From positions 62,001 to 126,000 of the forward strand of contig CACWXL010000002.1 of assembly GCA_902764825.1 (NCBI GenBank): a stretch of DNA of 64,000 nucleotides. The letters run 5' to 3'. Shown in pieces: positions 51,982 through 60,033 of this stretch (positions are counted from its first letter, which is position 1; each line of letters begins with the position of its first letter). The notes beneath the pieces are model-generated. The model searched no databases and was not told where the DNA came from. It saw only the letters and a program-made list of their open reading frames with translations. The DNA comes from Oscillospiraceae bacterium. GTDB taxonomy: Bacteria > Bacillota > Clostridia > Saccharofermentanales > Saccharofermentanaceae. Both the position numbers and the translations under genes were made by a program.

Positions 51982-52128
51982 AAAATCGGACTGCCGGTAC
52001 GATTTTATAGATTCCGGAAGAAATTCTCGGATGCCATGTTCACTTTGTCGGTTTTCAATATCTCAACCCCTAAAATCGAACTGTGAGTACGAAATTAGGG
52101 GTTTAAGAAGTAAGTGCTCGCCGCTATA

Positions 52129-53040
52129 TTATTTTCTCCTGTATGTCTTGTTATAAGCAACTGTCATTGCAACGATGCAAACGAGCGCGATGACTGAGAT
52201 GTAGATAACTGAGCTCTGCATTGTGAAGTCAAGGCCAAAGGAGTGAGCATTGAAGCTGAACGTATCCTTGATAGCACTGATGAATGCGCCGCCGTCAAGG
52301 CCGTTGATGTCACTGGTGATGCTGTCCGTAATGCCGCTCAGGAGAATGTTCCTGATCATGGAAGTGATGTGGCTTGCCGGGAACAGATTGCAGAAAGACT
52401 GTACGCCGTCAGAGAACTGTGAGAGCGGGATGTATGCGCCGATGACAAATCCTGCTGCTGCGGTAAGGATTCCGAAGAATGCTGTGCTCGTTGAAGAATT
52501 CTTGAAGAGCAGCATGATCACCATAAAAAGGGCCGTTGAAGATACAGATCCGAGAAGGACGATCCCGTAAGCTGCTGCGATCTGTGCGATGCCAAGGTGC
52601 ATGTCGCCCATTGCGTGGAGAATGACGAGGCCTATCGTAAGGATGATGCTTGTCATAATGAATGCGCAGATCGAGGATGCTGTGAAATATGAGAGGATGA
52701 TCTTCCATCTCTTCAGAGGTGTTGAGCAGATATCGGCGTCGACGCCTGCTTCCTTGTCCTTAACGATCGTCTGAAGGCATGTGTAAGGGATCGTGATGAG
52801 TGCTGAGCCCAGGATGCCGGAGAGAAGGATGCCGTTTACGAACATCTCGACGTCTGCTGATGAGACGATGTTTTCGAGACCGCGCATCGTGCTGTTCAAA
52901 GCCTCAACGAATGTGCCCTTAAGGAACAACAGATAAAGTACGAATACGATGATCGATGTAAGCAGCGAGAAGATGATCGCGAGTACATCCTTGAAATATA
53001 TAAGCAGATTTCTTCTTGTAAATCCTAAAAAGTCCTTCAT
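52129..53040 (-). CDS. ABC-2 type transporter permease
   Basis: About 303 residues. Six hydrophobic segments follow the start LGFTRRNLLIYFKDVLAIIFSLL, the usual ABC-2 permease pattern. A soluble segment of about 30 residues after the first helix is likely outside. The ATG at 53040 follows AGGAAAGGAG and lies one base beyond the stop of the ATPase gene. The longer frame extends into that gene. It forms an exporter with the upstream ATPase. Substrate unknown, perhaps a peptide or drug. Confidence 0.88.
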   Translation of the reverse strand: MKDFLGFTRRNLLIYFKDVLAIIFSLLTSIIVFVLYLLFLKGTFVEALNSTMRGLENIVSSADVEMFVNGILLSGILGSALITIPYTCLQTIVKDKEAGVDADICSTPLKRWKIILSYFTASSICAFIMTSIILTIGLVILHAMGDMHLGIAQIAAAYGIVLLGSVSSTALFMVIMLLFKNSSTSTAFFGILTAAAGFVIGAYIPLSQFSDGVQSFCNLFPASHITSMIRNILLSGITDSITSDINGLDGGAFISAIKDTFSFNAHSFGLDFTMQSSVIYISVIALVCIVAMTVAYNKTYRRK

Positions 53041-53041
53041 G

Positions 53042-53944
53042 TTAAGCGAGCTCCTTTCCTGTGAGATTGAGGAAAACATCATCCATTGTTCCCTTGATGT
53101 ATTCATAATCTCTTATCTCTTCCCTGTGTTCGAAAATGAATTCCGTCAGATTCTGGTCCGTCTCAATGTTGTAGTGATCTGCGTCATATACGAATTTATT
53201 GCTGATCTTTGTGATAACCGTCTCTGCCCTGTCGCTTGCCGGCGTGTACCAGACGAGCTTTGAATGAGCGTATCTTGACTTGAGTTCGGCGGGTGTTCCG
53301 GTGGAAACTATGTGTCCCTTGTCGAGTATTACAACGTGGTCGGCGTCCCTTGTCTCTTCCATGTAGTGGGTCGTAAGGAAGATCGTCATCCTGTGCTCTT
53401 TTCTCAGGTAATTGATGTAGTCCCACACGAGCTTTCTGGATTTTGGATCAAGGCCCGTGGTCGGCTCATCAAGGAATAATATCTTCGGGTTGTTGATGAG
53501 TGCCCTCATGATGTCTACTCTTCTTCTCTGGCCGCCCGAGAGCTTCTCGTATTTCCTGTCCCAGATATCCTTCATTTCGAAACGCTCTGAGAAAGGTTCG
53601 AGTCTCTTGAGGACTTCTTTCTTGGACAATCCGTAGTATGAGCCTCTTGTGAGCAGATTGTCCTTAACGCTGAGCTTCTTATCAAGGACTGAATTCTGGA
53701 AAACGATTCCGTTGACTTTCCTGATCTCGTCGTCGTCTTTTCCTAGCTCGTGGCCTGCGATGATCGCCCGGCCGGATGTCTTTTCGAGCACTGTCGTAAG
53801 CATGTTGATCGTGGTTGACTTGCCTGCTCCGTTCTCCCCTAAGAATGCGAAAAGCTCGCCCTCTTCTACTTCGAATGTGATACCGTCAACTGCGGTATGC
53901 TCTTTGTACTTCTTTGTAAGATCTTTAACTTCGATGATTTTCAT
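53042..53944 (-). CDS. ABC transporter ATP-binding protein (DrrA-like)
   Basis: 300 residues. Walker A LGENGAGKSTTINM, signature KLSGGQRRRVDI and Walker B ILFLDEPTTGLDP are intact. The C-terminal 70 residues are the DrrA-type extension. It powers the ABC-2 permease encoded next. Two direct repeats 21 bases apart upstream may be binding sites for the LytTR regulator encoded beyond the DUF3021 gene. Confidence 0.93.
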   Translation of the reverse strand: MKIIEVKDLTKKYKEHTAVDGITFEVEEGELFAFLGENGAGKSTTINMLTTVLEKTSGRAIIAGHELGKDDDEIRKVNGIVFQNSVLDKKLSVKDNLLTRGSYYGLSKKEVLKRLEPFSERFEMKDIWDRKYEKLSGGQRRRVDIMRALINNPKILFLDEPTTGLDPKSRKLVWDYINYLRKEHRMTIFLTTHYMEETRDADHVVILDKGHIVSTGTPAELKSRYAHSKLVWYTPASDRAETVITKISNKFVYDADHYNIETDQNLTEFIFEHREEIRDYEYIKGTMDDVFLNLTGKELA

Positions 53945-54005
53945 GTCTTTATCCTCCTGACAAGGCCAAGATAACCTATCGGGATAAGCATGAAAATAGC
54001 TCTCC

Positions 54006-54038
54006 TACCAAGTTGCGGATTACGGGTACTAAGTTGCG
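54006..54038. promoter_or_regulatory. Candidate LytTR binding site (two direct repeats)
   Basis: TACCAAGTTGCG (54006-54017) and TACTAAGTTGCG (54027-54038) are 21 bases apart centre to centre, two helical turns. That is the spacing of known LytTR family sites such as those of AgrA. They lie 60-90 bases upstream of the ABC transporter start codon. Confidence 0.45.
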
Positions 54039-54082
54039 AAATTAAGTGTTGAAAGCTCTAAAAACAGCAGTTCCGGTGAAGA

Positions 54083-54523
54083 TCACTCTTCGTCCCTGAT
54101 ATCATCCAGAGCCTTGTTGATCTTATTGTCGTCACGCTTATGGAACCAGAGTGATACGACCCAGACGAAAATATAAACAGCAAAGTAGATAATGCTCATG
54201 AATATGAATCCGTCAATCTTCGTGTACCATTTGAACACGAGCCCGAAAAGGCTTACGATCGCATAAAGCCCGATGCAGTGAAGCACTATACGGACGATAT
54301 ACTTATTCTTAGGCATATCAGTATCCATAAGCCAGATCACAGTCGGCAGCGAGCATACTGCGCCCGTCAGAACGATCGAAACCATCTGGAGCCAGTCCAT
54401 CTTGAATTCATATAAAGGATCACCGCCAAAGACCGTATAACAAAGGCCTTCTATTATTATTCCGACGAGGATTGCGAAAGAGATCATCATTGTCTGTTCG
54501 AGCCAGAGCTTAAACTTGTTCAT
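54083..54523 (-). CDS. DUF3021 membrane protein
   Basis: 146 residues with four membrane helices, a typical DUF3021 protein (LSxxVF-like beginning, here LEQTMMISFAILVGIIIEGLCY). It overlaps the LytTR gene by four bases. DUF3021 proteins usually accompany LytTR regulators and are thought to hold or sense for them at the membrane. Function unproven. Confidence 0.82.
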   Translation of the reverse strand: MNKFKLWLEQTMMISFAILVGIIIEGLCYTVFGGDPLYEFKMDWLQMVSIVLTGAVCSLPTVIWLMDTDMPKNKYIVRIVLHCIGLYAIVSLFGLVFKWYTKIDGFIFMSIIYFAVYIFVWVVSLWFHKRDDNKINKALDDIRDEE

Positions 54524-54957
54524 CCTATTCCGAGCCTCCTCTTAACTTCCTTTACATATCCTCTCGAGATAACAACGACCTCATCGTTAAGGAGCGTCGC
54601 GTCGATCCTTCCGGAAATCTGGGACTTAACATTACGGACCTTCTTGAGGTTGATAATCATGGACTTTGAGCAGCGCATGAAATACCCGCCGAGCATGACT
54701 TCGAGCTCATAGAGCCTGTATTTGCAGTCGTAACAGCCCTGCTTTGTATAAACGAATGTCTTCTTGTCGACGGATTCGATATAGTAGACCGCGGACGCCT
54801 TGATTATATAGGTCTTGCCGTCACGGCTGACCGCAAAGCCCTTGGCGTCGCCCTCTAAGAGCTCTATCGCGCCTGAGATCTCGTCAGTGACCTCGACCGC
54901 CTTAATGACGGCCTGCTCCTGATCTTTTGAATCTACCTTCTCGAATGTTACCTGCAA
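54520..54957 (-). CDS. LytTR-family DNA-binding regulator
   Basis: About 145 residues, no receiver domain. The LytTR domain spans about residues 40-145: TYIIKASAVYYIESVDKKTFVYT, YDCKYRLYELEVML, FMRCSKSMIINLKKV and VVISRGYVKEVKRRL. I start at the TTG at 54957, giving MQVTFEKVDSKD, with AGGGGA eight bases upstream. The longer frame would begin inside the terminator hairpin of the tRNA gene. It likely controls the nearby ABC exporter and itself. Confidence 0.8.
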   Translation of the reverse strand: MQVTFEKVDSKDQEQAVIKAVEVTDEISGAIELLEGDAKGFAVSRDGKTYIIKASAVYYIESVDKKTFVYTKQGCYDCKYRLYELEVMLGGYFMRCSKSMIINLKKVRNVKSQISGRIDATLLNDEVVVISRGYVKEVKRRLGIG

Positions 54958-54979
54958 TTTATGATCCCCTGATATGAAA

Positions 54980-55011
54980 ATCCCCATTAATTGTATCAAC
55001 TAATGGGGATT
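54980..55011 (-). terminator. Terminator of the tRNA-Leu gene
   Basis: On the minus strand AATCCCCATTA pairs with TAATGGGGATT around GTTGATACAA, followed by TTC. It lies 13 bases after the tRNA 3' end and argues against a LytTR start upstream of it. Confidence 0.85.
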
Positions 55012-55023
55012 ATATCACGCTTT

Positions 55024-55108
55024 TGGTGGGGCTGGTGGGACTTGAACCCACACGATTTATGGTCGGCAGATTTTGAGTCTGCTGCGTCTGCCATTCCGCC
55101 ACAACCCC
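55024..55108 (-). tRNA. tRNA-Leu (anticodon CAA)
   Basis: 85 bases including the encoded CCA. The acceptor arms GGGGTTG/CAGCCCC pair with one G-U. The anticodon arm is GCAGA-CTCAAAA-TCTGC with CAA. The variable arm region CGACCATAAATCG is long, as in class II tRNAs, and GTGGGTTCAAGTCCCAC is the T arm. A consensus promoter lies upstream and a terminator follows. Confidence 0.96.
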
Positions 55109-55119
55109 GTAGCGAAGTA

Positions 55120-55148
55120 ATTATATTAAAGCTCTTATTCTTTGTCAA
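55120..55148 (-). promoter_or_regulatory. Consensus promoter of the tRNA-Leu gene
   Basis: TTGACA (55148-55143), a 17-base spacer and TATAAT (55125-55120) on the minus strand, 11 bases before the mature tRNA. Confidence 0.85.
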
Positions 55149-55229
55149 TTTGCCCCGTGCGCGAAAAGCTTATCCCTCCGCGTTCCGTTTATACAGGCCG
55201 TTGCAATCCTCTGCAGGAACGCTCCTTTA

Positions 55230-56207
55230 TCAGGCAGCGTCCTCTAAAGCCTCCGCCTCAATGACTTCCGCATTCGTCAGGAACATGTTGATGTGGGACT
55301 TGTATTCGTCCTTGCCTGCCACCTGCCTCGATCTTGCATGCGTTGCGCCCGGAACGAGCCAGAGCTCCGTATAGCAGTACTTCTTTGCCTCGTTATACAT
55401 ATCGATGCTGTTCTGGGTATCGATCCAGTCGTCTGCTTCGCCGTGAACGAAAAGGATAGGAACCTTCTTGCCCTTAAGCGCGTCAATTCCGCTTACCTGA
55501 GCGTCGTCAATGCCGTAAAGAAGCTTAAATCCGATGTCTGCACATGTTCCGAACGGATAAAGATACATATCGTTATACATGTCGTGGACCATGTACTTAA
55601 GGCTCTGCATGCCGCAGTCAGCAACGATGAAGTCGATCTTATCGCTGTATCTCAAGGCATTAAGAGACGCAGATGTGCCCATGGACTCGCCCTGCAGGCC
55701 GAGGATATCCACATCCCCGTATCTTTCGAAAGTATCTTCAATAAGATAATTTAAGTCCTGCGCCTCATATCCGCCCATCGAACAGATCGCCTTGGCATTC
55801 TCGCCGTGAGCCCTCAGGTCGTAGGTAATAACCGTAAATCCGAGCTCAATATAAGCGTCAGCGTACTTGGACGCGGAATACATATTGGAAGTATGTCCGT
55901 GGGAATAGATAACATACTTGCCTGTCCCTACGGTTAAAGGTGATGAGACCTTCATGCAGTGTAGCTCATAACCGTCAAGACCTTTTACTGTATACTTTTC
56001 CTTATCGTATTTATCGAAATCGCCCCAGACCTGATTATCCTTCATCTCCTGTTCGACTGTGTCGTAAGAGTCGCGCCTGGGGTGCGTAATGGATGTTGAC
56101 GTGCCTACGGCAGCACCGATCAGATTAAGAACGATGAACACTGCCAGGGAGATAAGGACTATCTTAAGGACCTTCTTCTTATTGACCGGTTTTCGAGATT
56201 CAGACAT
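55230..56207 (-). CDS. Membrane-anchored alpha/beta hydrolase, paralogue 2
   Basis: About 325 residues. One membrane helix (residues 12-35) precedes a hydrolase fold: YVIYSHGHTSNMYSASKYA, ILGLQGESMGTSASLNAL with the nucleophile Ser, ILFVHGEADDWI and PGATHARSRQ with the His. The order and motifs match paralogue 1 at 50766-51686. The ATG at 56207 has GTGGGGTG upstream. Likely acts outside the membrane. Substrate unknown. Confidence 0.87.
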   Translation of the reverse strand: MSESRKPVNKKKVLKIVLISLAVFIVLNLIGAAVGTSTSITHPRRDSYDTVEQEMKDNQVWGDFDKYDKEKYTVKGLDGYELHCMKVSSPLTVGTGKYVIYSHGHTSNMYSASKYADAYIELGFTVITYDLRAHGENAKAICSMGGYEAQDLNYLIEDTFERYGDVDILGLQGESMGTSASLNALRYSDKIDFIVADCGMQSLKYMVHDMYNDMYLYPFGTCADIGFKLLYGIDDAQVSGIDALKGKKVPILFVHGEADDWIDTQNSIDMYNEAKKYCYTELWLVPGATHARSRQVAGKDEYKSHINMFLTNAEVIEAEALEDAA

Positions 56208-56406
56208 ATAAAACACCCCACTAGTTAATGTAAATTAGTATAGCAAATTAAAGTGAAAATCATTCTACCTTGTAAGATATGTTTTTCGACATTTATCGGC
56301 AATTCTCAAACAAAAGTGACGGAAAAACACAAAATTTCACGACACCATTCCAAGTTAAAAGTAATATAATTACGTTGTTAAAATTTAAGGAAAGAGGTTA
56401 CCGATT

Positions 56407-58020
56407 ATGGCAAACATTGATTTGACAAAGTACGGCATCACCGGTACTACCGAGATTGTCTACAATCCTTCTTATGAGACACTCTTTGCTGAAGAGACAA
56501 AGGAAGGCCTCACAGGTTATGAGGTAGGTAAGGTTACCGAGCTTGATACCGTTAACGTTATGACAGGTATCTTTACTGGTCGTTCCCCTAAAGATAAGTA
56601 CATCGTTATGGATGAGAACTCCAAGGACACAGTTTGGTGGACAACAGACGAGTACAAGAACGACAACCACCCTATGACAGAAGCTACATGGGCTGTTGTT
56701 AAGGATATCGCTCAGAAAGAGCTCTCCAACAAGAGACTTTTCGTAGTTGATGCTTTCTGCGGTGCAAACAAGGATTCAAGAATGGCTATCCGTTTCATCG
56801 TTGAGGTTGCTTGGCAGGCTCACTTCGTAAAGAACATGTTCATCGTTCCTACAGACGAGGAGCTCGCTTCTTTCGAACCTGACTTCGTTATCTACAACGC
56901 TTCCAAGGCTAAGATCGAGAACTATGCAGAGCTCGGACTCAACTCTGAGACATGCGCTGCTTTCAACATCACATCCCGTGAGCAGGTTATCATCAACACA
57001 TGGTACGGCGGTGAGATGAAGAAGGGTATGTTCTCCATGATGAACTACTACCTCCCTCTCAAGGGCATCGCTTCAATGCACTGCTCTGCTAACACAGACA
57101 TGGAAGGTAAGCACACAGCAATCTTCTTCGGTCTTTCCGGTACAGGTAAGACAACACTTTCCACAGATCCTAAGAGACTCCTTATCGGTGACGACGAGCA
57201 CGGTTGGGACGACAACGGCGTCTTCAATTTCGAGGGCGGCTGCTATGCTAAGGTTATCAACCTCTCCAAGGAGAACGAGCCTGACATCTACAACGCAATC
57301 AAGAGAAATGCTCTTCTTGAGAACGTTACAGTAGCTGATGACGGCAAGATCGACTTCGCTGATAAGTCCGTTACAGAGAACACACGTGTTTCCTATCCTA
57401 TCGACCACATTGAGAAGATCGCTAAGAACGTAAACAAGATCTCTGCAGGTCCTGCAGCTGAGAACGTAATCTTCCTTTCTGCAGACGCTTTCGGCGTACT
57501 CCCTCCTGTTTCCATCCTCACACCTGAGCAGACAAAGTACTACTTCCTCTCAGGCTTCACAGCTAAGCTCGCTGGTACAGAGCGTGGAATCACAGAGCCT
57601 ACACCTACATTCTCCGCTTGCTTCGGTCAGGCATTCCTTGAGCTCCACCCTACAAAGTATGCTGAAGAGCTCGTAAAGAAGATGGAGAAGTCCGGCGCTA
57701 AGGCTTACCTCGTTAACACAGGTTGGAACGGCACAGGCAAGAGAATCTCCATCCCTGATACACGTGGTATCATCGATGCAATCCTCGACGGTTCTATCAA
57801 GAACGCTCCTACAAAGAAGATCCCTTACTTCGATTTCGAAGTACCTACAGAGCTTCCGGGCGTATCCACAGAGATCCTCGATCCTCGTGATACATACGCT
57901 GATGCAGCTGAGTGGGACAAGAAGGCTCAGGATCTTGCAGGCAGATTCATCAAGAACTTCAAGAAGTATGAGACAAACGAGGCTGGTAAGGCACTCGTTG
58001 AGGCTGGTCCTAAGCTCTGA
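56407..58020 (+). CDS. pckA: Phosphoenolpyruvate carboxykinase (ATP)
   Basis: 537 residues, full length. [14 protein letters not shown] near the start, [18 protein letters not shown] with the kinase-1a P-loop, [11 protein letters not shown] with the metal site and [20 protein letters not shown] are classic. It interconverts oxaloacetate plus ATP and PEP plus CO2 plus ADP. In fermenting Clostridia it often runs in the carboxylating direction. Codon use is strongly biased toward a few codons, a sign of high expression. AAAGAGG lies upstream and TATAAT occurs at 56365. Confidence 0.97.
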   Translation: MANIDLTKYGITGTTEIVYNPSYETLFAEETKEGLTGYEVGKVTELDTVNVMTGIFTGRSPKDKYIVMDENSKDTVWWTTDEYKNDNHPMTEATWAVVKDIAQKELSNKRLFVVDAFCGANKDSRMAIRFIVEVAWQAHFVKNMFIVPTDEELASFEPDFVIYNASKAKIENYAELGLNSETCAAFNITSREQVIINTWYGGEMKKGMFSMMNYYLPLKGIASMHCSANTDMEGKHTAIFFGLSGTGKTTLSTDPKRLLIGDDEHGWDDNGVFNFEGGCYAKVINLSKENEPDIYNAIKRNALLENVTVADDGKIDFADKSVTENTRVSYPIDHIEKIAKNVNKISAGPAAENVIFLSADAFGVLPPVSILTPEQTKYYFLSGFTAKLAGTERGITEPTPTFSACFGQAFLELHPTKYAEELVKKMEKSGAKAYLVNTGWNGTGKRISIPDTRGIIDAILDGSIKNAPTKKIPYFDFEVPTELPGVSTEILDPRDTYADAAEWDKKAQDLAGRFIKNFKKYETNEAGKALVEAGPKL

Positions 58021-58051
58021 TACTTCAACTGTTAACAAAACGGTTATTACG

Positions 58052-58085
58052 GGCGGTGTCTTAAAGGCACCGCCTGTTTTTTCGC
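58052..58085 (+). terminator. Terminator of pckA
   Basis: GGCGGTG pairs with CACCGCC around TCTTAAAGG, followed by TGTTTTTT, about 30 bases after the stop codon. Confidence 0.92.
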
Positions 58086-58227
58086 GCTCATGCGTTCAAA
58101 AGCCCTTTTATGTTGAACTTATTAGTACTCTGTTATAAATGTATGAAATTTTTGCGAAGTAAGTGAAATTTAACATTTTAAAGTGGTATATTAAAAATAT
58201 CTCAATTATCAGATAAGGGTGAGATTT

Positions 58228-58788
58228 ATGAGGAATACCAGAGATATAAGGGTTATACGCACACAGACCGCGATTCTTAAGGCCTTAGCCGAGCTTATTC
58301 AGAAGAAGAAGCTCTCTGCCATCACGATCACGGATCTCTGCGCCAAAGCCAGCATCAACCGCAACACTTTCTATTATCACTACAACAACATTTTCGAGTT
58401 CCTGGACGAGCATAAGCAGATAGTGATCGAAGACATCAAAAAGGTCGCAGAAAAGTCTAAGTACCACAGCAAACAAGTTCATATTGACCTGTGCCACGCG
58501 CTATTGAATCACCCTTACTTTCTGAGCATCATGCTCTCCCCCAACTGCGACATCGACTACTTCAGCGACATCTTCGCCGCTGCATCCAAGGTAACCAAAT
58601 CATTTGTTGCAAAATCGACCAACACAACTGTCAGAGGCAAATACATCGACACCTACTGCGATGCCGGCACAAACGCCATAATCAAAGCCTGGATCCTCGG
58701 CGGCATGAAGGAAACGCCCGAAGAGATCGGCGACATCATCTGGGAGACATCAAGCAAAGGCCCCTTCAACCTTATGGATTTCAACTGA
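58228..58788 (+). CDS. TetR/AcrR-family transcriptional regulator
   Basis: 186 residues. The N-terminal helix-turn-helix is TQTAILKALAELIQKKKLSAITITDLCAKASINRNTFYYHY, clear TetR features with the F-Y-Y-H-Y end. The rest is a helical ligand domain of the type common in Clostridia (DUF-type TetR_C). I start at the ATG at 58228 because AAGGGTGAG is well placed for it. The longer frame starts with a GTG that overlaps this site. Its target is unknown. Nothing divergent lies nearby. Confidence 0.87.
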   Translation: MRNTRDIRVIRTQTAILKALAELIQKKKLSAITITDLCAKASINRNTFYYHYNNIFEFLDEHKQIVIEDIKKVAEKSKYHSKQVHIDLCHALLNHPYFLSIMLSPNCDIDYFSDIFAAASKVTKSFVAKSTNTTVRGKYIDTYCDAGTNAIIKAWILGGMKETPEEIGDIIWETSSKGPFNLMDFN

Positions 58789-58813
58789 CCTGATTATTTA
58801 TCAAGCGCGAAAA

Positions 58814-58842
58814 AAGGACGTCACGATGACGTCCTTTAATTT
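58814..58842. terminator. Bidirectional terminator between TetR and membrane protein genes
   Basis: AAAGGACGTCA and TGACGTCCTTT pair around CGA, with T/A runs on both sides (TTTAATTTTG on the plus strand). Confidence 0.88.
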
Positions 58843-58868
58843 TGCTTTAAAACACAAGTTTATGTTCT

Positions 58869-59294
58869 TTAGTCTTCAGCAAATCCGCACCAGATCATAG
58901 TGACGAGCATAACAGCAGATCCCAAAAGCATCAGGACCATAGCAGGACCATCAGCGATCGTATAATCTGAACCGGAGATAAGGCCTGACAATTTGAGGAT
59001 AGATACAGAAGCTTCCTTGCTGACCATCATGCTCCAGCACGAATAGAATGAAAGGCCTGCACTGATGAATGTCGCAATGACATAACCCTTCTTAAGACCA
59101 ACCAACGCAGATCCGAAAACAACGAGATTTGCCAAAAGAATTACGATACCGTAGATGATCGAATTGCCGCCCATCATCGAAACGACACCGTCTCTTACAG
59201 TCTTGCCCCCTACCTGGATCAGATACATAGGTACAAAAAGGCCTATTATCGAAAGCACGCATCCGACCATTAAAAGAACTCTTCTTAAACTCAT
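58869..59294 (-). CDS. Small membrane protein of unknown function
   Basis: About 141 residues with four hydrophobic segments, starting MSLRRVLLMVGCVLSIIGLFVPMYL. A short loop with GGKTVRDGVVSMMGGN follows the first helix. It has the look of four-helix DUF-type proteins but I do not recognise a family. The ATG at 59294 has GGGAGG upstream. Confidence 0.65.
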   Translation of the reverse strand: MSLRRVLLMVGCVLSIIGLFVPMYLIQVGGKTVRDGVVSMMGGNSIIYGIVILLANLVVFGSALVGLKKGYVIATFISAGLSFYSCWSMMVSKEASVSILKLSGLISGSDYTIADGPAMVLMLLGSAVMLVTMIWCGFAED

Positions 59295-59430
59295 AAATAC
59301 CTCCCTTATTCGGTAAAAATTCCTTGATATGAATATTAACATTAAACCCTGCTTTTGAAAAGGGCAATTCTACATTCGTAGAATCTTGTAAATATAGTAA
59401 ATGCGGGCTTTATGGCTTAATGCCTCTGTT

Positions 59431-59950
59431 TGAACGGCGAAATGAACGGCGCTGCCGTTGGTTTTGCCGTTGGTTTGGCTGTTAAAGGTACTTCATAAAC
59501 TGCAATACACCAAATGCAGGCTAAAAGATCGGCTATAGCCTGACAAATAGCCGGGATTTTCGAAGTTTGATAAAACATCAGGCAGAATCCCAGGCGGCGC
59601 CGGATGTTTTTGCCTTGAGTTTGGCTGTTTTGACCCCATTTTCCAGGCAGAATCCCAGGCGGCGCCGGATGTTTTGCCTTGAGTTTGACTGTTTTGACCC
59701 CATTTTCCAGGCAGAATCCCAGGCGGCGCCAGATGTTTTGCCCGGAGTTTGACCGTTTTGACCCTATTTTCCAGGCAGAATCCCAGGCGGCGCCGGATGT
59801 TTTGCCCGGAGTTTGACCGTTTTGACCCTATTTCCCAGGCAGAATCCCAGGCGGCGCCGGATGTTTTGCCCGGAGTTTGGCTGTTTTGACCCTATTTTCC
59901 AGGCAGAATCCCAGGCACTGCTGGATGTTTTGCCGGAGGCTATCCCGGAT
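59431..59950. repeat. 64-bp tandem repeat array, six units, with flanking modules
   Basis: Units begin CAGGCAGAATCCCAGGC at 59579, 59644, 59708, 59772, 59836 and 59900. After the first (65 bases) the period is exactly 64. Each unit has GGCGCCGGATGTTTTGCC and a GTTTGNCTGTTTTGACCC end. To the left lie TGAACGGCGAAATGAAC (59431-59447) and GGCTATAGCC. The 59295-60033 gap holds no gene. Confidence 0.92.
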
Positions 59951-59988
59951 TAGAGCCATGAGCCGCGAACCATAACCCCAAATAAACA

Positions 59989-60012
59989 GAGGCTGCCATT
60001 TCTGACAGCCTC
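59989..60012 (-). terminator. Terminator after the TIM-barrel/acyl-CoA synthetase gene
   Basis: GAGGCTGTC pairs with GGCAGCCTC on the minus strand around AGAAAT, followed by TGTTTATTT. Confidence 0.8.
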
Positions 60013-60033
60013 CGTAACAAAAGCAAATAAAAA

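Noticed and set aside
54991..55374. Plus-strand frame with a WWGWWDLNPHDLWSADFESAAS-like start
   Set aside because: It is the antisense of the tRNA-Leu gene, a well-known source of false reading frames.
59567..59752. 61-codon frame in the repeat array
   Set aside because: Made only of the repeat unit, with no start signal.
59431..59950. CRISPR array
   Set aside because: The units are nearly identical over the whole 64 bases. There are no unique spacers and no cas genes.
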